DNA of 64,000 nt from Arthrobacter sp. ok362 (GTDB lineage: Bacteria; Actinomycetota; Actinomycetes; Actinomycetales; Micrococcaceae), in the NCBI RefSeq assembly GCF_900102785.1, contig NZ_FNGC01000002.1, positions 346,833-410,832 on the forward strand. Reading direction: 5' to 3'. The notes beneath the pieces were generated by a model. The model made no database searches, had not been told where the DNA came from, and worked only from the letters and a program-made list of their open reading frames with translations. Of this stretch, positions 33,895-41,513 are shown piece after piece. A program made the position numbers and the translations under genes. Position 1 is the stretch's first letter. The number at the start of each line of letters is the position of its first letter.

Positions 33895-34149
33895 ATGCAC
33901 CATAACGCCGTCCGCTACGTCACCCGCACCACCGCCGCCGCTGCCAGCACGCTGGCCGCGACGGCGACCTCCGTTGCTGCCGCCGCACTGGCGGCCTCCA
34001 TCATTCTGAGCCCGGCCCCCGATGCCTCAGCCCGCATGGACGGGGTCCACGCGGACCTGGCCCGGGCGGTCGAGCTGAACCAGGTCACCCCGGAGCAGGC
34101 GGCACGATTCGAGGCACGGCTGGCCGGGCGCATTCTCGGAGAGGCCTGA
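33895..34149 (+). CDS. Small secreted protein, 84 residues
   Basis: I do not recognise a family. The product starts MHHNAVRYVTRTTAAA, followed by a long Ala/Thr-rich hydrophobic stretch (TSVAAAALAASIIL) that acts as a signal peptide or anchor, with DASARMDG as a possible cleavage region. The mature part would be only about 35 residues: helical and charged, LARAVELNQVTPEQAARFEARL. AAAGG lies eight bases before the ATG. The open frame extends 86 codons upstream, but that part looks non-coding. A tRNA-Tyr gene follows. Confidence 0.6.
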   Translation: MHHNAVRYVTRTTAAAASTLAATATSVAAAALAASIILSPAPDASARMDGVHADLARAVELNQVTPEQAARFEARLAGRILGEA

Positions 34150-34310
34150 ATTTCCGGGCATTTTGACCCATCTTTAGCCTATTGAAGCGCCGATTCGATT
34201 CTTCGGCGGAAGTTCTGTAAAGTTGTCTTGCCCGCGGGTGCTGGAAGCGGAACGGACTGGAAACAGGCGTTCCGGGACTGGAAACCGCGAGTGATCTTCT
34301 TTTGAAGTTC

Positions 34311-34392
34311 GGCAGATTACCCGAGCGGCCAAAGGGGGCTGACTGTAAATCAGCTGGCAACGCCTACGGGGGTTCGAATCCCTCATCTGCCA
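34311..34392 (+). tRNA. tRNA-Tyr (anticodon GTA)
   Basis: The 82-base gene folds with acceptor arms GGCAGAT/ATCTGCC, anticodon GTA in CTGTAAATC, a long variable arm as expected for bacterial tRNA-Tyr and the T-loop TTCGAATC. The full CCA end is not encoded. A strong terminator follows within ten bases. Confidence 0.95.
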
Positions 34393-34397
34393 CCCTT

Positions 34398-34437
34398 GGA
34401 AAAGCCTCCGGAACCAATCGGTTCCGGAGGCTTTTCC
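34398..34437 (+). terminator. Terminator of tRNA-Tyr
   Basis: Eighteen-base perfect arms (34398-34415, 34420-34437) with the loop AATC end in TTTTCCTTT, an intrinsic terminator directly after the tRNA. Confidence 0.9.
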
Positions 34438-34496
34438 TTTGCCCGCGGGTCCTCGGGCCCACCCAGGTTTGGGGCCCACCCACGATAGTCCGCGGC

Positions 34497-35072
34497 TCAA
34501 TCGAGGGGCGGATTGGGGATAGCTACCGTTGTGCCGGCGGGCGGAATCCATTCTCCGCCGGTCAGATAATTCAAATTGGCTATCCGCAATGCATGAAGCG
34601 GTACGCCGTAGCGGCTCGCGATGCCGGCGGGAGTATCTCCGGCGCGCGTCCTGTACAGAAGCTGCCCCCGCCCGTCCTGGCCGGTCACGCTACCGCCGGC
34701 GCCGAGCTGCGGCACGTCCACACCTCTGAGGTCGATGACCTTTCCCGCGGCAACGGACGCCGATTCGTTGAAACTCCTGAGGATCTCGGGAGTCATCCGG
34801 AAGTGGGCGGCGATGCCCTCCCAAGTGTCGCCGTCGACAGCCGTGTAGCGCATGGGCTGGAAGAACCCGTTTATTTCGGTCGTCCCCAGCAGGCCCGGGG
34901 GCGCCGGGGAGGTTGCGGCGGCCGTCGGGGATGTTCCATGAGCAGCGGCCGCCGGGGTTCCGCCCGGGGCGTCCGCGCCCGATGCGCAGGCGGCCAGCAA
35001 GCCGGCGAGAACCACGGCCAGAACAACTGCGGCGGCCGGCCGGACGCGTTTTACACCGGAACCGTGACTCAC
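34497..35072 (-). CDS. LysM-domain lipoprotein
   Basis: This 191-residue precursor has a signal peptide with lipobox LAAC (Cys29) and an Ala/Pro/Ser linker. It carries two LysM peptidoglycan-binding motifs, at about residues 74-115 (YTAVDGDTWEGIAAHFRM) and 138-186 (YRTRAGDTPAGIASRYGVPL). It is predicted to be lipid-anchored at the outer face of the membrane and to bind the cell wall; no catalytic domain is present. The GTG start at 35072 has AGGA upstream; the frame stays open 17 codons further. It converges with tRNA-Tyr. Confidence 0.82.
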   Translation of the reverse strand: MSHGSGVKRVRPAAAVVLAVVLAGLLAACASGADAPGGTPAAAAHGTSPTAAATSPAPPGLLGTTEINGFFQPMRYTAVDGDTWEGIAAHFRMTPEILRSFNESASVAAGKVIDLRGVDVPQLGAGGSVTGQDGRGQLLYRTRAGDTPAGIASRYGVPLHALRIANLNYLTGGEWIPPAGTTVAIPNPPLD

Positions 35073-35179
35073 GCTGGGTGTCCTGTCATTTCGGGGCCTC
35101 CCCCCGAGGCCCGTTGGGCCCAATTATTCCATACGTTTGATGAAGTCTCATTCCGCAGGGAGGGGCTCCTCGGGTTCGG

Positions 35180-35185
35180 TATAGT
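35180..35185 (+). promoter_or_regulatory. -10 box TATAGT of the DinB gene
   Basis: TATAGT lies seven bases before the ATG at 35193. Confidence 0.5.
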
Positions 35186-35192
35186 GCCGGTC

Positions 35193-35786
35193 ATGGACGA
35201 AAAGGCGATCTTGCACACCTACCTGCGCACCCGGCGGGCCAGCCTGCTGGCCAAGCTTGACGGGCTCAGCGAGTACGACGCGCGCCGGCCCCTCACTGCC
35301 ACGGGCACCAACCTGCTGGGCCTAATCAAGCATGTGGCCAGCGTTGAACTCGGCTACTTTGGCGAGGTTTTTGGCCGGCCCAGCGACCTGGAACTGCCAT
35401 GGTTTGCCGACGACGCGGAGCCGGACGCCGACATGTGGGCTGCCCCCAGCGAGACGCGGGAGCAGATCGCGGAGCTGCACCGGCTCTCTGCCGTGCACAG
35501 CGACGCCACCATCGATGAACTCGCCCTGGACGCGCCCGGCGTGGTGCCGTGGTGGCCGGACGAGCGGAAGCACGTGACCCTGCATCAGATTCTTGTGCAC
35601 ATGTGCGTGGAAACGGCCCATCACCTCGGCCACGCGGACATCTTGCGCGAGCTCATCGACGGCAGGGCCGGCCAGCGCCCGGGGGATCCGAACTTGCCGG
35701 TGCGCACACCCGAGGCGTGGGCTGTTCACCGGGCCCGCATCGAGGCGGCCGCCGTCGCGGCCGAAGCAGGGGCGCCAAGCCGGTAG
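35193..35786 (+). CDS. DinB-family protein (DUF664)
   Basis: This 197-residue four-helix-bundle protein is of the DinB/DUF664 superfamily, whose members often use three histidines for metal binding and act in thiol-dependent reactions. Visible candidates are His47 in LIKHVASVE and the C-terminal pair in ETAHHLGHADILRE. RPLTATGTNLLGLIKHV and WWPDERKHVTLHQILVHM are family-like. The exact reaction is unknown. ATG 35193 is leaderless by promoter spacing. Confidence 0.82.
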   Translation: MDEKAILHTYLRTRRASLLAKLDGLSEYDARRPLTATGTNLLGLIKHVASVELGYFGEVFGRPSDLELPWFADDAEPDADMWAAPSETREQIAELHRLSAVHSDATIDELALDAPGVVPWWPDERKHVTLHQILVHMCVETAHHLGHADILRELIDGRAGQRPGDPNLPVRTPEAWAVHRARIEAAAVAAEAGAPSR

Positions 35787-35914
35787 CCCGGCCCCGGACC
35801 GACAGCGGGTCAACGACAGCCGGCGGACATAACCGGCGAAAGGCTGCCGGCAACATTCCATTGTTCTGCGAGCAAAATCTCAGTTTTCGACGCAGAGCCA
35901 ACGTAGGGTTGACC

Positions 35915-35950
35915 GGTCCGCTGTTGAAAAAGGGTCCGCTGTTGAAAAAG
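35915..35950. repeat. Exact 18-base tandem duplication before the DUF1059 gene
   Basis: Two identical, directly adjacent 18-base units (35915-35932, 35933-35950, beginning GGTCCGCTG and ending GAAAAAG) sit just upstream of the ribosome binding site of the DUF1059 gene. A TTGACC (35909-35914) lies right before the first copy. Confidence 0.9.
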
Positions 35951-35961
35951 AAGGAGCACTC

Positions 35962-36138
35962 GTGAAGTCGTTTGCCTGTGGTGATGTGGTTCCCGGTTGC
36001 GAAGCCCGCTGGGTGTGCAGCACGGAAGATGAAATTCTGGTCAATGTGGCGGCCCATGCTGCGTCCGCACACGGGCTGGAGGAGCTGCCGGCCGACGTCG
36101 TGCGGTCGGTTCACAAAGCCATCGTTTCCGTTAGTTGA
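35962..36138 (+). CDS. DUF1059 small protein
   Basis: This 58-residue protein matches DUF1059: CGDVVPGCEARWVCSTEDE followed by ILVNVAAHAASAHGLEELP. The paired cysteines CGDVVPGC could bind a metal, but the family role is unknown. GTG start with AAGGAG seven bases upstream. Its stop TGA overlaps the TTG start of the EAL gene (TTGA at 36135-36138), suggesting translational coupling. An exact 18-base duplication lies in its 5' region. Confidence 0.85.
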   Translation: MKSFACGDVVPGCEARWVCSTEDEILVNVAAHAASAHGLEELPADVVRSVHKAIVSVS

Positions 36139-37286
36139 TTCACGAGGCAGGCGGCCTCCGGCCCGATTCCGGGGCAGCTTCGGGCCCCGATTGGAACGAG
36201 CATCTGGCGGCCGCCTGCCGAGGTGTTGGCCTTTCCGCGGCCTACCAGCCCATTGTTGATACTGCCCGCGGCACAGTGGTGGGCTATGAGGCCCTGGCGC
36301 GATTTCCGGGGTTCGCCGAAAAAAATCCTGAAGTGTGGTTTGCCGCCGCGCGCACGCATGGCCTGGCGGCCGAGCTCGAGGCCGCAGCATTGCGGGCGGC
36401 GCTCGCGGCTCGCCCCACCTTGCCCGCGAACTGTTTCCTGACCCTCAACGTCTCGCCGGAGCTGCTGCTGACGGATGGGATCCGTGAAATCTGGCGCGGC
36501 CAGGGAAACCTTGGCGGGCTGGTGGTTGAGCTTACGGAACAAACCCCGATCGACTCCTATCTGGAGCTTGAGCCTGACCTCAACCAGCTCCGCGCTGCGG
36601 GTGCGTTGATTGCCGTCGACGACGCCGGGGCCGGCTATGCGGGACTCCGTCACCTCCTGGCGCTGCGGCCCTCGCTGATCAAGATCGATCGTGAACTCAT
36701 CCAGGATGTCGACCGTGACGAAGCCAAGCGCGCCCTGATCTCCATGCTCGGAACCTTTGCCAGCCGGGTGGATGCCTGGATCCTGGCCGAAGGAGTGGAA
36801 CGGGTGGAGGAACTGGACGCCCTCGTCGCGCTCGGCGTACCGCTGGTGCAGGGGTATTGCCTGGCCCGGCCCGGGCCGGCATGGGAACCGATCGACCTTG
36901 ACGTTGCCCACCGCCTGGCGTCAAAACCACCGGTGACGCACCGGGGCATTATCCGGGACATCGTGGAACCCGCGACGACGGCCGCGACGACGGCGACGGC
37001 GGCGGCCGCGTTTGATGACAACCCCGCCCTGCAGTCGGTGGTGCTGATGGGCGAGCACTCGCGGCCCGTTGCGGTGCTCGACCCCGCCGCGGCGGCCCTG
37101 GGCGTGGTCAGCCCGGGAATGCGGGTCAACCTTGACACGCCGATCAGCGAGGCCCTGGCGCGCTCCATGACGCGTACTCAGGCCAGCCGGTTTGACCCCT
37201 TGCTGGTGACGGACAACGCCGGCCGCTTTGCCGGCGTCGCTCGCATGGAACGGATGATCACGGCCCTGGCCACGGCGGACGGCTAG
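36135..37286 (+). CDS. EAL-domain protein with C-terminal CBS-like region
   Basis: The 383-residue protein has an EAL domain at about 32-250: EAL (52-54) in YEALARFPG, LNVSPE, VELTEQ, AVDDAGAGYAG, LIKIDRELI and LAEGVERVEE. The usual DDFGTG loop reads DDAGAG, but the catalytic acids and lysine appear kept. A Thr/Ala linker leads to a C-terminal region (about 275-383) resembling a CBS pair, with LVTDNAGRFAGVARMERMI. It may degrade or sense c-di-GMP. The start is a TTG with no ribosome site, joined to DUF1059 by a TTGA overlap. Its stop overlaps that of the convergent DUF1810 gene. Confidence 0.85.
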   Translation: MIHEAGGLRPDSGAASGPDWNEHLAAACRGVGLSAAYQPIVDTARGTVVGYEALARFPGFAEKNPEVWFAAARTHGLAAELEAAALRAALAARPTLPANCFLTLNVSPELLLTDGIREIWRGQGNLGGLVVELTEQTPIDSYLELEPDLNQLRAAGALIAVDDAGAGYAGLRHLLALRPSLIKIDRELIQDVDRDEAKRALISMLGTFASRVDAWILAEGVERVEELDALVALGVPLVQGYCLARPGPAWEPIDLDVAHRLASKPPVTHRGIIRDIVEPATTAATTATAAAAFDDNPALQSVVLMGEHSRPVAVLDPAAAALGVVSPGMRVNLDTPISEALARSMTRTQASRFDPLLVTDNAGRFAGVARMERMITALATADG

Positions 37287-37759
37287 CCGTCCGCCGGGTC
37301 CGGATCGCCTGGCTTGCCCTCCAGATGTTGTCCTTCCAGCAGCCGTCCCGTGCCGGGATCCTCCAGGCCATCGAAGTAACGGTCCAGGACATCGCGGAAC
37401 ACGGATTCGCCGGGGGCGGCAAGCCGGAACAGCGTCATGGACGAGTGCAGCTTCCGCGCGTCGATGCTGCCAAAAATCTGCACCGCGGACCGGCCCTCCA
37501 GGGAAGCCACTGCGGCGGCCACCTCTCGCAGGCGGGGCCCAAGAACGTCGTGCCGGATGAAGGCCCGGGCCTCGTCCATGGAGGAAATGGCATATCTGCG
37601 GGCGGTTTCGCTGTGGCCCAGGCCTGCGAGCTGGGGGAAAACGAACCACATCCAGTGGCTCCGCTTCATGCCCGACCTCAACTCCGCCAGGGCGTGCCCA
37701 TAGGTCCCGCCGGCATCTTGGGCGATCACGAAGCGTTCAAGATCGTAAGGGTCTTCCAT
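37283..37759 (-). CDS. DUF1810 protein
   Basis: This 158-residue protein matches the DUF1810 family (function unknown), with DLERFVIAQDAGGTYGHALAEL, SHWMWFVFPQLAGLG, ARRYAISSMDEARAFIRHDVLGPRL and MTLFRLAAP. No signal or membrane segment. The ATG at 37759 has a TAGCCT box seven bases upstream. The stop codon shares bases with that of the convergent EAL gene. Confidence 0.85.
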   Translation of the reverse strand: MEDPYDLERFVIAQDAGGTYGHALAELRSGMKRSHWMWFVFPQLAGLGHSETARRYAISSMDEARAFIRHDVLGPRLREVAAAVASLEGRSAVQIFGSIDARKLHSSMTLFRLAAPGESVFRDVLDRYFDGLEDPGTGRLLEGQHLEGKPGDPDPADG

Positions 37760-37766
37760 GCTCGCT

Positions 37767-37772
37767 AGGCTA
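37767..37772 (-). promoter_or_regulatory. -10 box TAGCCT of the DUF1810 gene
   Basis: TAGCCT lies seven bases before the ATG at 37759. Confidence 0.45.
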
Positions 37773-37908
37773 CGTCGCCGGGTCGCGAAGCTGCTACCCA
37801 ACCCCGCCACTACTCCCCAGCAAGGGGCGGCGGTAGGATCAACTCCGAGAGTCGCTGGCGCACTTCAGAGTTGACCCGGCGCCACGCTCTGCCGAGTCGG
37901 AGGGCGGG

Positions 37909-38640
37909 ATGGACGACGCATTTGGGCTGTTCACCAGGTCCACACTGGTGGAAATCGGACTCCTGCTGGCGACATTTGTCCTGTGCTCCCTGATCGGCGT
38001 CGAACGGCAGGTCCGGCAGAAGAGCGCGGGTTACCGCACCCACGTTCTGGTTGGCCTGGGATCGTGCACCTTCACCCTTATCTCCGCCTACGGCTTCGCT
38101 GCCGTTCAGGGACCCGGGGGCACCTTGGACCCGTCCCGCATTGCAGCCCAAATTGTCAGCGGCATCGGCTTCCTCGGCGCTGGGGTGATTTTCAAGGGGC
38201 GGAACGTTGTCCGGGGCCTCACCACGGCCGCGAGTATCTGGGTTTCCGCCGCCGTCGGCATGGCCTGCGGGGCCGGGATGCTTTCTCTGGCAATTTCGCT
38301 GACCGCCTTCCATCTCATCACCTTGTATGTGGTGTCGCCTGCGGTGAGGAAGATACCGACGCCGGACACCAACCGGGTCCTGCACGTGGGCTACGCGGAC
38401 AATCAAGGCGTGCTGAGGCAAGTGCTGGAGCTGGCCACCAACATGGGGTTCAGCTCATCAATCCTGAGCACCAAGAAATCGGGCAATGTACAAAAACCGA
38501 TCGTTCTCATGAACATCCGTTTCCACGGTCATCTTCCGCTGCGGGAGCTCGTCCCGTCGCTCCTGGAAGTGCCCGGCGTGAAAAGTGTCACCGTGCTCGG
38601 CTCGGATCCGAACGAGGACGACGATGACGACAGCGCCTGA
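37909..38640 (+). CDS. mgtC: MgtC/SapB-family membrane protein
   Basis: This 243-residue protein has an N-terminal membrane domain (about five helices to residue 140) and a soluble C-terminal ACT-like domain, as in MgtC. Family signatures are LLATFVLCSLIGVERQVRQK, GYRTHVLVGLGSC and IVSGIGFLGAGVIFKGRN followed by LTTAASIW. MgtC proteins support growth at low magnesium and in stress, in part by acting on the ATP synthase. The C-terminus ends in an acidic run (EDDDDDS). The ATG follows GGAGGGCGGG. It overlaps the next gene by 17 bases. Confidence 0.9.
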   Translation: MDDAFGLFTRSTLVEIGLLLATFVLCSLIGVERQVRQKSAGYRTHVLVGLGSCTFTLISAYGFAAVQGPGGTLDPSRIAAQIVSGIGFLGAGVIFKGRNVVRGLTTAASIWVSAAVGMACGAGMLSLAISLTAFHLITLYVVSPAVRKIPTPDTNRVLHVGYADNQGVLRQVLELATNMGFSSSILSTKKSGNVQKPIVLMNIRFHGHLPLRELVPSLLEVPGVKSVTVLGSDPNEDDDDDSA

Positions 38641-39037
38641 GAACCTGGAGCGACGAGACGCCCGGGTTGACGCGTTCATCGCGGCACTGCCGGAGTGGCA
38701 GCAGCATATCTGCGCTCAGGTGCGTGAACTTGTCCATGCCGCCGACCCGGCGGTCGAGGAGACCATCAAACGCACCACGCAGCCGTACTTCGTCCTCGAC
38801 GGCAACATCTGCGCCCTGCTCGCGGCCAAGGATCACGTCAACGTCTTCCTCTACGACGGCGGGATCGTCGCGGACCCGGAGGGCATCATCACCGGCGGGC
38901 ACAACAACAAGACAGCACGCACGGTCGCCATCGCCCAGGGAGAAGCCATCCCCGGCCAGGCCCTCACGGCGATGTTCCGGCAGATCATTGCGGACAACCG
39001 GGCCGGCGGCTGGCGGAAACTGAAGCAGGGCCAATGA
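38624..39037 (+). CDS. DUF1801 protein
   Basis: This 137-residue protein resembles DUF1801/YdhG-like proteins: VDAFIAALPEWQQHICAQVRELVHAADPAVEETI followed by TQPYFVLDGNICALLAAKDHV. The family is a small alpha-beta fold of unknown function. It starts 17 bases inside the 3' end of mgtC in another frame, so the two are probably translationally coupled, though the role is unlikely to be related. Confidence 0.8.
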   Translation: MTTAPENLERRDARVDAFIAALPEWQQHICAQVRELVHAADPAVEETIKRTTQPYFVLDGNICALLAAKDHVNVFLYDGGIVADPEGIITGGHNNKTARTVAIAQGEAIPGQALTAMFRQIIADNRAGGWRKLKQGQ

Positions 39038-39097
39038 AGCAGGATGACCATTCTCGAATTGCCGCGCACGCTGATTGAAGCTGTTCGGGATGACCGT

Positions 39098-39103
39098 TAG
39101 AGT
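39098..39103 (+). promoter_or_regulatory. -10 box TAGAGT of the acetyltransferase gene
   Basis: TAGAGT lies six bases before the ATG at 39110. Confidence 0.5.
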
Positions 39104-39109
39104 CTCCGG

Positions 39110-39652
39110 ATGACCGAGAACAGCATCGCCCTGACGGAGACTGTGCGTGTGCGCGTGCCGCGCAGGCCCGACGCCGGCCCCCTGGCCGATGCCTACCTGC
39201 GGAACCGGGAGCATCTGGCGCCTTGGGAGCCGGTGCGGGACGAGGAATTCTTCACCGTAGAGGGACAGGCCGCCAGCATCGAATCCAAGCTCGGGTTGTT
39301 CATCGCGGGATCGGACGTGCCATGGGTTCTCGTGGAAGGCTCCCGCATCATCGGGGTGATTAACCTCAGCGGGATTGTCCGGGGGCCGTTCCTCAGCGCC
39401 CACCTCGGCTACTGGGTGGACAAGGACATGGCCGGGCGGGGGATTGGCTCGGCTGCGCTGGAGTTCGCCGTCCAAACCGCGCGGAACGAGCTGGGCCTGC
39501 ACCGGCTGCAGGCCGCCACGCTCCCGCACAACTCCGCGTCGCAACGGATTCTGAAGCGGGCCGGCTTTGAGGAGATCGGTTTGGCCCCCCTGTACCTCCG
39601 GATTGCCGGTTCCTGGCAGGACCACGTCCTTTTTCAGCGGATCCTGTACTGA
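39110..39652 (+). CDS. GNAT acetyltransferase, RimJ/RimL-like
   Basis: This 180-residue GNAT protein has the RimJ/RimL layout and probably N-acetylates a protein or small amine with acetyl-CoA. Strand/helix A is LADAYLRNREHLAPWEP. The acetyl-CoA loop is in LGYWVDKDMAGRGIGSAALE (about 103-122), and the C-terminal motif reads HRLQAATLPHNSASQRILKR, then AGFEEIG. Its stop overlaps the start of the next glyoxalase-fold gene by one base (TGATG), so both form an operon. The start is leaderless by promoter spacing. Confidence 0.88.
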   Translation: MTENSIALTETVRVRVPRRPDAGPLADAYLRNREHLAPWEPVRDEEFFTVEGQAASIESKLGLFIAGSDVPWVLVEGSRIIGVINLSGIVRGPFLSAHLGYWVDKDMAGRGIGSAALEFAVQTARNELGLHRLQAATLPHNSASQRILKRAGFEEIGLAPLYLRIAGSWQDHVLFQRILY

Positions 39653-40086
39653 TGGCGGCTGTTCCGGATGCAGCTGTTCCGATTGCGCCTGCGGACTTTG
39701 GTGCCCTGCACCATATTGAACTCTGGGTGCCGGACCTGCAACGGGCCAAGGACCAGTGGGGGTGGCTGCTGGGCCGGCTCGGCTACGAGGCCTACCAGGA
39801 CTGGGCCCACGGCTGCAGCTGGCGCCGCGGGCCCACGTATATCGTCGTCGAGCAGTCCCCGGCCTTGAGCGGAAGCGCGCACCTGCGCACCGCCCCCGGC
39901 CTGAACCATCTCGCCTTCAGCGCGGGGACCCGGGAACAGGTGGACGAGATGGCGGGGGAGAGCTTCCATCACGGCTGGGCAGAACTGTTTCCGGACACAT
40001 ATCCGCACGCGGGCGGTCCCGGCCACTTCGCCGCCTACCTCGTGAATTCGGACGGCTACGAAGTGGAGCTGATTGCAGCCGATTGA
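39652..40086 (+). CDS. VOC-superfamily (glyoxalase-fold) protein
   Basis: This 144-residue single VOC domain contains LHHIELWVPDLQRAKDQWGW, GLNHLAFSAGTREQVDEMA and GHFAAYLVNSDGYEVELIA. Histidine and glutamate positions of the metal site (His20, His81-like, Glu at the C-terminus) appear present, so a metal-dependent lyase, dioxygenase or resistance role is possible. It is translationally coupled to the upstream GNAT gene. Confidence 0.82.
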   Translation: MAAVPDAAVPIAPADFGALHHIELWVPDLQRAKDQWGWLLGRLGYEAYQDWAHGCSWRRGPTYIVVEQSPALSGSAHLRTAPGLNHLAFSAGTREQVDEMAGESFHHGWAELFPDTYPHAGGPGHFAAYLVNSDGYEVELIAAD

Positions 40087-40088
40087 TC

Positions 40089-40128
40089 GCGTCGGCGCCC
40101 TACCGGCTGCGTCGGTGCCCTACTGGCT
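40089..40128. repeat. 20-base tandem repeat across the DUF7144 stop
   Basis: Two adjacent 20-base units (40089-40108 and 40109-40128, 18 of 20 identical) contain the stop codon of the DUF7144 gene in the second copy. Confidence 0.8.
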
Positions 40129-40554
40129 GGTTGGCGGAGGCGCTTGTTCAGCCTTCAGTTCCGCGCCGTGGGCGATGATCGCGAAGATGATCAACACGTC
40201 GATGGCGATGACGATGAAGGACCACCACGGCTGCTCCGGAATGAGCATCAACTGAACGACGGCACTGAGGCCCGCAAGGACGACCGCAACGACGCGCGCC
40301 CAGGTTGCGCCGGAGAAGAGCGCGACGGCGGTCAGGATCAAGAGCACCCCGAGGACCACATTCCACCAGCCCCACCCCTTCGCATCAAAGAGGAACAGCG
40401 TGCCGGGGGTCGACAAATAGTAGGTGTCGGGCCCGGTGAGCGCGACGAGGCCCTGAAGGGCGCTGAAGACGCCGTTGATGATCAGAATGACTCCGGCGAA
40501 ACTGACCCAACCGGTCCACCCAGTTGAAGCGACAGGATGATGGGCAGTACTCAT
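40120..40554 (-). CDS. DUF7144 small membrane protein
   Basis: This 144-residue protein has four predicted helices with the pattern of the actinobacterial DUF7144 family: WVSFAGVILIINGVFSALQG, WGWWNVVLGVLLILTAVALF, WARVVAVVLAGLSAVVQLM and PWWSFIVIAIDVLIIFAII. The function is unknown. It has no obvious operon partner. A 20-base tandem duplication overlaps its 3' end. Confidence 0.83.
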   Translation of the reverse strand: MSTAHHPVASTGWTGWVSFAGVILIINGVFSALQGLVALTGPDTYYLSTPGTLFLFDAKGWGWWNVVLGVLLILTAVALFSGATWARVVAVVLAGLSAVVQLMLIPEQPWWSFIVIAIDVLIIFAIIAHGAELKAEQAPPPTSQ

Positions 40555-40707
40555 AGTGCCGACCGCTTTCCGTTGAATGCTCTGCCGTCGGCCTCATGGT
40601 CGGCGCAGTCGTGTCATGAATCTAGTACCGATTCCGATTATGTTCCTCACCCCCAGGGCCGTCAATCGCCACAGGAACTTTGGATCCGCCGCGACGATCG
40701 GCCCGGG

Positions 40708-40713
40708 TACTGT
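40708..40713 (+). promoter_or_regulatory. -10 box TACTGT of the S51 peptidase gene
   Basis: TACTGT lies six bases before the ATG at 40720. Confidence 0.5.
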
Positions 40714-40719
40714 GAAGCC

Positions 40720-41445
40720 ATGACCATCATCCTTGTCGGCGGCGGCCCGGATACCGTGACCACTCCCGCTGTCTTCGACCGGTTTGTCAGGGAGCTCCGG
40801 ATCCGGGCCGGCGGCAGGGTTCCCCGCGTCGCCGTGGTTCTCGTTGACCATGAGGGCAGCTCGGAATGGTTCCTGCCCGCCTATGTGGGGCCGCTGGAAT
40901 CCCGCATCGTCTGCGAGGTGCTACCGGTCCTGCTCGGTGTCAACAAAGACGCGGATCCGGCCGCGTTCGACGGCGTCGACGGGATCGTCGTCGGCGGCCC
41001 GACGCCGGGCTACCTGTCGGGCTTGCTGCGGTCCGCGCAGGCCATCCGCCGCGCGGTCTCCGAGGGCGTGCCGTACATGGGGTTCTCCGCCGGCGCGATG
41101 GTGGCGCCGGCACGGGCAATCGTGGGCGGCTACCGGATCAGGGGCACCGAGGTGTGCTCGGAGGAATGTTCGGAGGGTCTCGACGAACTTGAGATCCGCG
41201 ACGGACTGGGCCTGGTGCCCTTCGCCGTCGACGTCCACACCGCGCAGGCCGGAACACTTAGCAGGGTGGTCGGGGCGGTGGCGAAAGGCCTCCTGGACCG
41301 CGCGGCTGCCGTGGATGAGAACACCGCCCTGGTCCTGCACCATGCGGACCTGGACGAGCTGGACGTGATCGGCGCCGGGCATTGCTGGACGATTCGGGGC
41401 GCCGGCCCCAAGGCCACCGTTTCGGTTCTGTCCGCACACAGATAG
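40720..41445 (+). CDS. S51-family (peptidase E-like) protein
   Basis: This 241-residue protein has the class-I-amidotransferase-like fold of peptidase E and cyanophycinase. IILVGGGPDTV opens the chain, DGIVVGGPTPGYLSGLL is in the middle, and the nucleophile serine lies in YMGFSAGAMVAP (Ser123). Peptidase E cleaves aspartyl dipeptides; cyanophycinase relatives cleave multi-Arg-Asp. Which activity applies is not clear. The ATG is leaderless by promoter spacing. Confidence 0.83.
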   Translation: MTIILVGGGPDTVTTPAVFDRFVRELRIRAGGRVPRVAVVLVDHEGSSEWFLPAYVGPLESRIVCEVLPVLLGVNKDADPAAFDGVDGIVVGGPTPGYLSGLLRSAQAIRRAVSEGVPYMGFSAGAMVAPARAIVGGYRIRGTEVCSEECSEGLDELEIRDGLGLVPFAVDVHTAQAGTLSRVVGAVAKGLLDRAAAVDENTALVLHHADLDELDVIGAGHCWTIRGAGPKATVSVLSAHR

Positions 41446-41501
41446 CCCTGGCGCGCTTTGACCACCAGGCACCAGCCCTTGGCACGTTTGTTACTCGTGG
41501 G

Positions 41502-41507
41502 TAACAT
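41502..41507 (+). promoter_or_regulatory. -10 box TAACAT of the thioesterase gene
   Basis: TAACAT lies six bases before the ATG at 41514, with the spacer TGACTC shared with the next gene's promoter. Confidence 0.5.
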
Positions 41508-41513
41508 TGACTC

